A stretch of 64,000 nt of DNA from Streptomyces ambofaciens ATCC 23877 (GTDB taxonomy: Bacteria > Actinomycetota > Actinomycetes > Streptomycetales > Streptomycetaceae). Under the pieces are notes generated by a model. It did no database searches and had not been told where the DNA came from. It was given only the letters and a program-made list of their open reading frames with translations. Location of the stretch: the NCBI RefSeq assembly GCF_001267885.1, contig NZ_CP012382.1, forward strand, positions 7,923,001 through 7,987,000, written 5' to 3'. The number at the start of each line of letters is the position of its first letter. Position 1 is the first letter of the stretch. Shown here in pieces: positions 62,737 through 64,000 of the stretch. The position numbers and the translations under genes are program-made.

Positions 62737-64000
62737 ATGCCCGCTGCCGGCAACGCCGCCCACGAGACCGCTTACGACAACCGCAGGCTGCGTCAGTGGC
62801 TCGCCGGAGAGGCCAGAGCGGACGGGGTCACGCGCCGCCGACTGCTCACCTTGCTCGCCGCGACCACCGCCGCCACCGCGCTCCCCGCGACCGCCCCGGC
62901 CCGCGCCGCCGACTCGCCGATCGTCAAGCCGTTGCCGCCCGACTGGTTCATCCAGCGCGGCACCAACGCAGAAACCCGCTGGGAGGCGCTGCACGGTACC
63001 GGCCACCACACTCCCAACGAGCTGTTCTTCGTCCGTAACCACACGGCGACACCCGTCCTGGACGCCGCCGACTGGCGACTGAAACTGTGGGGCGACGGAC
63101 TGCGCGGCAGGCCGGCCGAGGACAAGCCGGTGGAGTTCGGGTACGACGATCTGCGAGCCCTACCGGCCGTGACCCGTACCGCCTATGTCGAATGCGCGGG
63201 AAACGGCCGCAGCCACTACACGACGCAGCAGGGCGAGTCGGTCACCGGCACCGCCTGGACGCTGGGCGCGATCGGCGTGGCACGCTGGCGCGGCGTGCGC
63301 CTGGCCGACGTACTCCGCAGGGCCGGGCTGTCCCCTCGCGCCGTGGACGTGCAGCCCCGCGGCCTGGATGCCGAGTACGTCAGCGGTGGCGAGAGCCTCG
63401 GTCGGGTGCGTCGTCCGCTGCCGCTGAGCAAGGCGCTGGACGACGTGCTGCTCGCGTACGAGATGAACGGCGAGCCGCTGCCGTACGACCACGGGTACCC
63501 GGTGCGGGTGCTGGTGCCCTCGTGGATCGGTATCGCGTCGATCAAGTGGGTCGGCGACCTTCAGGTCTCGGCGCAGCCCCTGTACTCGCCGTGGAACACC
63601 ACCCTTTACCGGCTGTTCGGCCCCGCCCATCCGGAGGAGGGGAGCGCGCCGCTCACCCGGCAGACGATCAAGAGCGCCTTCGAGCTGGCGAACGGCGCGA
63701 CGATCCCGGTGGGCGAGAACCAGGTGCTGCGCGGCCGGTCCTGGTCGGGCGCGGGCGGCGTCGCCCGGGTCGACGTCAGCACCGACGGCGGAGCGAGCTG
63801 GCGGCGCGCCCGGCTGCACGACCGGCCGCGCCCCGGCACCTGGACCCGCTGGTCCCTGCCCTGGACACCCGTCACGCCCGGGGCGACACAGCTGCTCGCC
63901 CGCGCCACGGACACAGCGGGCCGTACCCAGCCGGACTCCGCCGCCTTCAACGCACAGGGCTACCTGTTCGACGCGGTCGTGCGGCACCCGGTGACCGTGG
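62737..64000 (+). CDS. Tat-exported molybdopterin oxidoreductase, sulfite-oxidase-like (3' end cut by window)
   Basis: 421 codons from ATG 62737 (GAGGA upstream), open to the window end. A Tat signal (VTRRRLLTLLAATTAATALP) and then the sulfite oxidase fold: PDWFIQRGTNAETRWEAL, TPNELFFVRNHTATP, the molybdenum Cys in TAYVECAGNGRSHY, and a C-terminal dimerisation domain (VDVSTDGGASWRRARLHDR). It oxidises sulfite or a similar compound outside the membrane; the leader ORF upstream ties it to sulfur control. Confidence 0.9.
   Translation, partial: MPAAGNAAHETAYDNRRLRQWLAGEARADGVTRRRLLTLLAATTAATALPATAPARAADSPIVKPLPPDWFIQRGTNAETRWEALHGTGHHTPNELFFVRNHTATPVLDAADWRLKLWGDGLRGRPAEDKPVEFGYDDLRALPAVTRTAYVECAGNGRSHYTTQQGESVTGTAWTLGAIGVARWRGVRLADVLRRAGLSPRAVDVQPRGLDAEYVSGGESLGRVRRPLPLSKALDDVLLAYEMNGEPLPYDHGYPVRVLVPSWIGIASIKWVGDLQVSAQPLYSPWNTTLYRLFGPAHPEEGSAPLTRQTIKSAFELANGATIPVGENQVLRGRSWSGAGGVARVDVSTDGGASWRRARLHDRPRPGTWTRWSLPWTPVTPGATQLLARATDTAGRTQPDSAAFNAQGYLFDAVVRHPVTV

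Noticed and set aside
1..64000. tRNA, rRNA, CRISPR arrays or insertion sequences
   Set aside because: No cloverleaf, no spaced repeats of array type and no transposase motif were seen by eye; a dedicated scan could still find short ones.

Overview
High-GC actinobacterial chromosome, almost certainly Streptomyces or a close relative. The evidence is roughly 70% GC with strong third-position bias, many GTG starts and GGAGG-type ribosome sites, ROK/TetR/Rrf2/AraC regulators, secreted and lipid-anchored proteins, an F420-type oxidoreductase, a terpene synthase, a lanthipeptide locus and the short RR-VDL-R-C leader peptides of actinobacterial sulfur genes. No rRNA, tRNA, CRISPR array or intact insertion sequence was seen. 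Both ends cut genes: a GH3 glycosidase at the left, a Tat-exported sulfite-oxidase-like enzyme at the right.

Layout. 0-7.7 kb: glycoside uptake and hydrolysis (GH3 enzyme, ROK repressor, ABC binding protein and two permeases, GH1 beta-glucosidase; no ATPase gene, so a shared one must serve). 8-11.8 kb: two divergent regulator/enzyme pairs (Rrf2/SDR, serine hydrolase/TetR), each with clear inverted-repeat operators. 12-18.3 kb: a secreted PA14/beta-propeller/ricin-lectin protein, a small oxidoreductase, and an operon of an AurF-like diiron oxygenase with a ferredoxin-fused ferredoxin reductase. 18.6-23.7 kb: a compact class I lanthipeptide locus (lanA-lanB-lanC) flanked by gene fragments. 23.9-31.5 kb: a patchwork of acetyltransferases, hypothetical proteins, truncated genes, a STAS/anti-sigma-kinase pair, and a protein that reads as two fused histone folds. 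32-45 kb: an AraC regulator, lipoproteins and secreted proteins, an atypical terpene synthase, a class A beta-lactamase, OsmC, hydrolases (one with a LAxTG wall-sorting signal) and an HD protein. 45-49.6 kb: a large multidomain PP2C phosphatase, and a short threonyl-tRNA synthetase behind a Thr-rich leader peptide and a terminator hairpin. 49.7-53.5 kb: a TetR/membrane protein operon, a CDF metal exporter with a methyltransferase, and a proline-rich lipoprotein. 53.6-64 kb: sulfur metabolism (sulfonate-type ABC importer, metY-metX, sulfite-oxidase-like enzyme) interrupted by a subtilisin-type protease and an LLM oxidoreductase.

Most notable: (1) a 258-residue protein at 30768-31544 whose two halves match the H2A-like and H4-like/archaeal histone folds; (2) four small leader ORFs, one with a Thr-Thr-Thr run before thrS and three with Cys codons before sulfur genes, each with a -10-like hexamer only 6-8 nt from its start codon, suggesting leaderless attenuation; (3) the minimal lanthipeptide locus with an unusual CPICC-ending precursor; (4) several decayed genes (ROK kinase/repressor tail, Rieske oxygenase head, peptide-ABC pieces, VOC and GNAT halves) marking past rearrangements.
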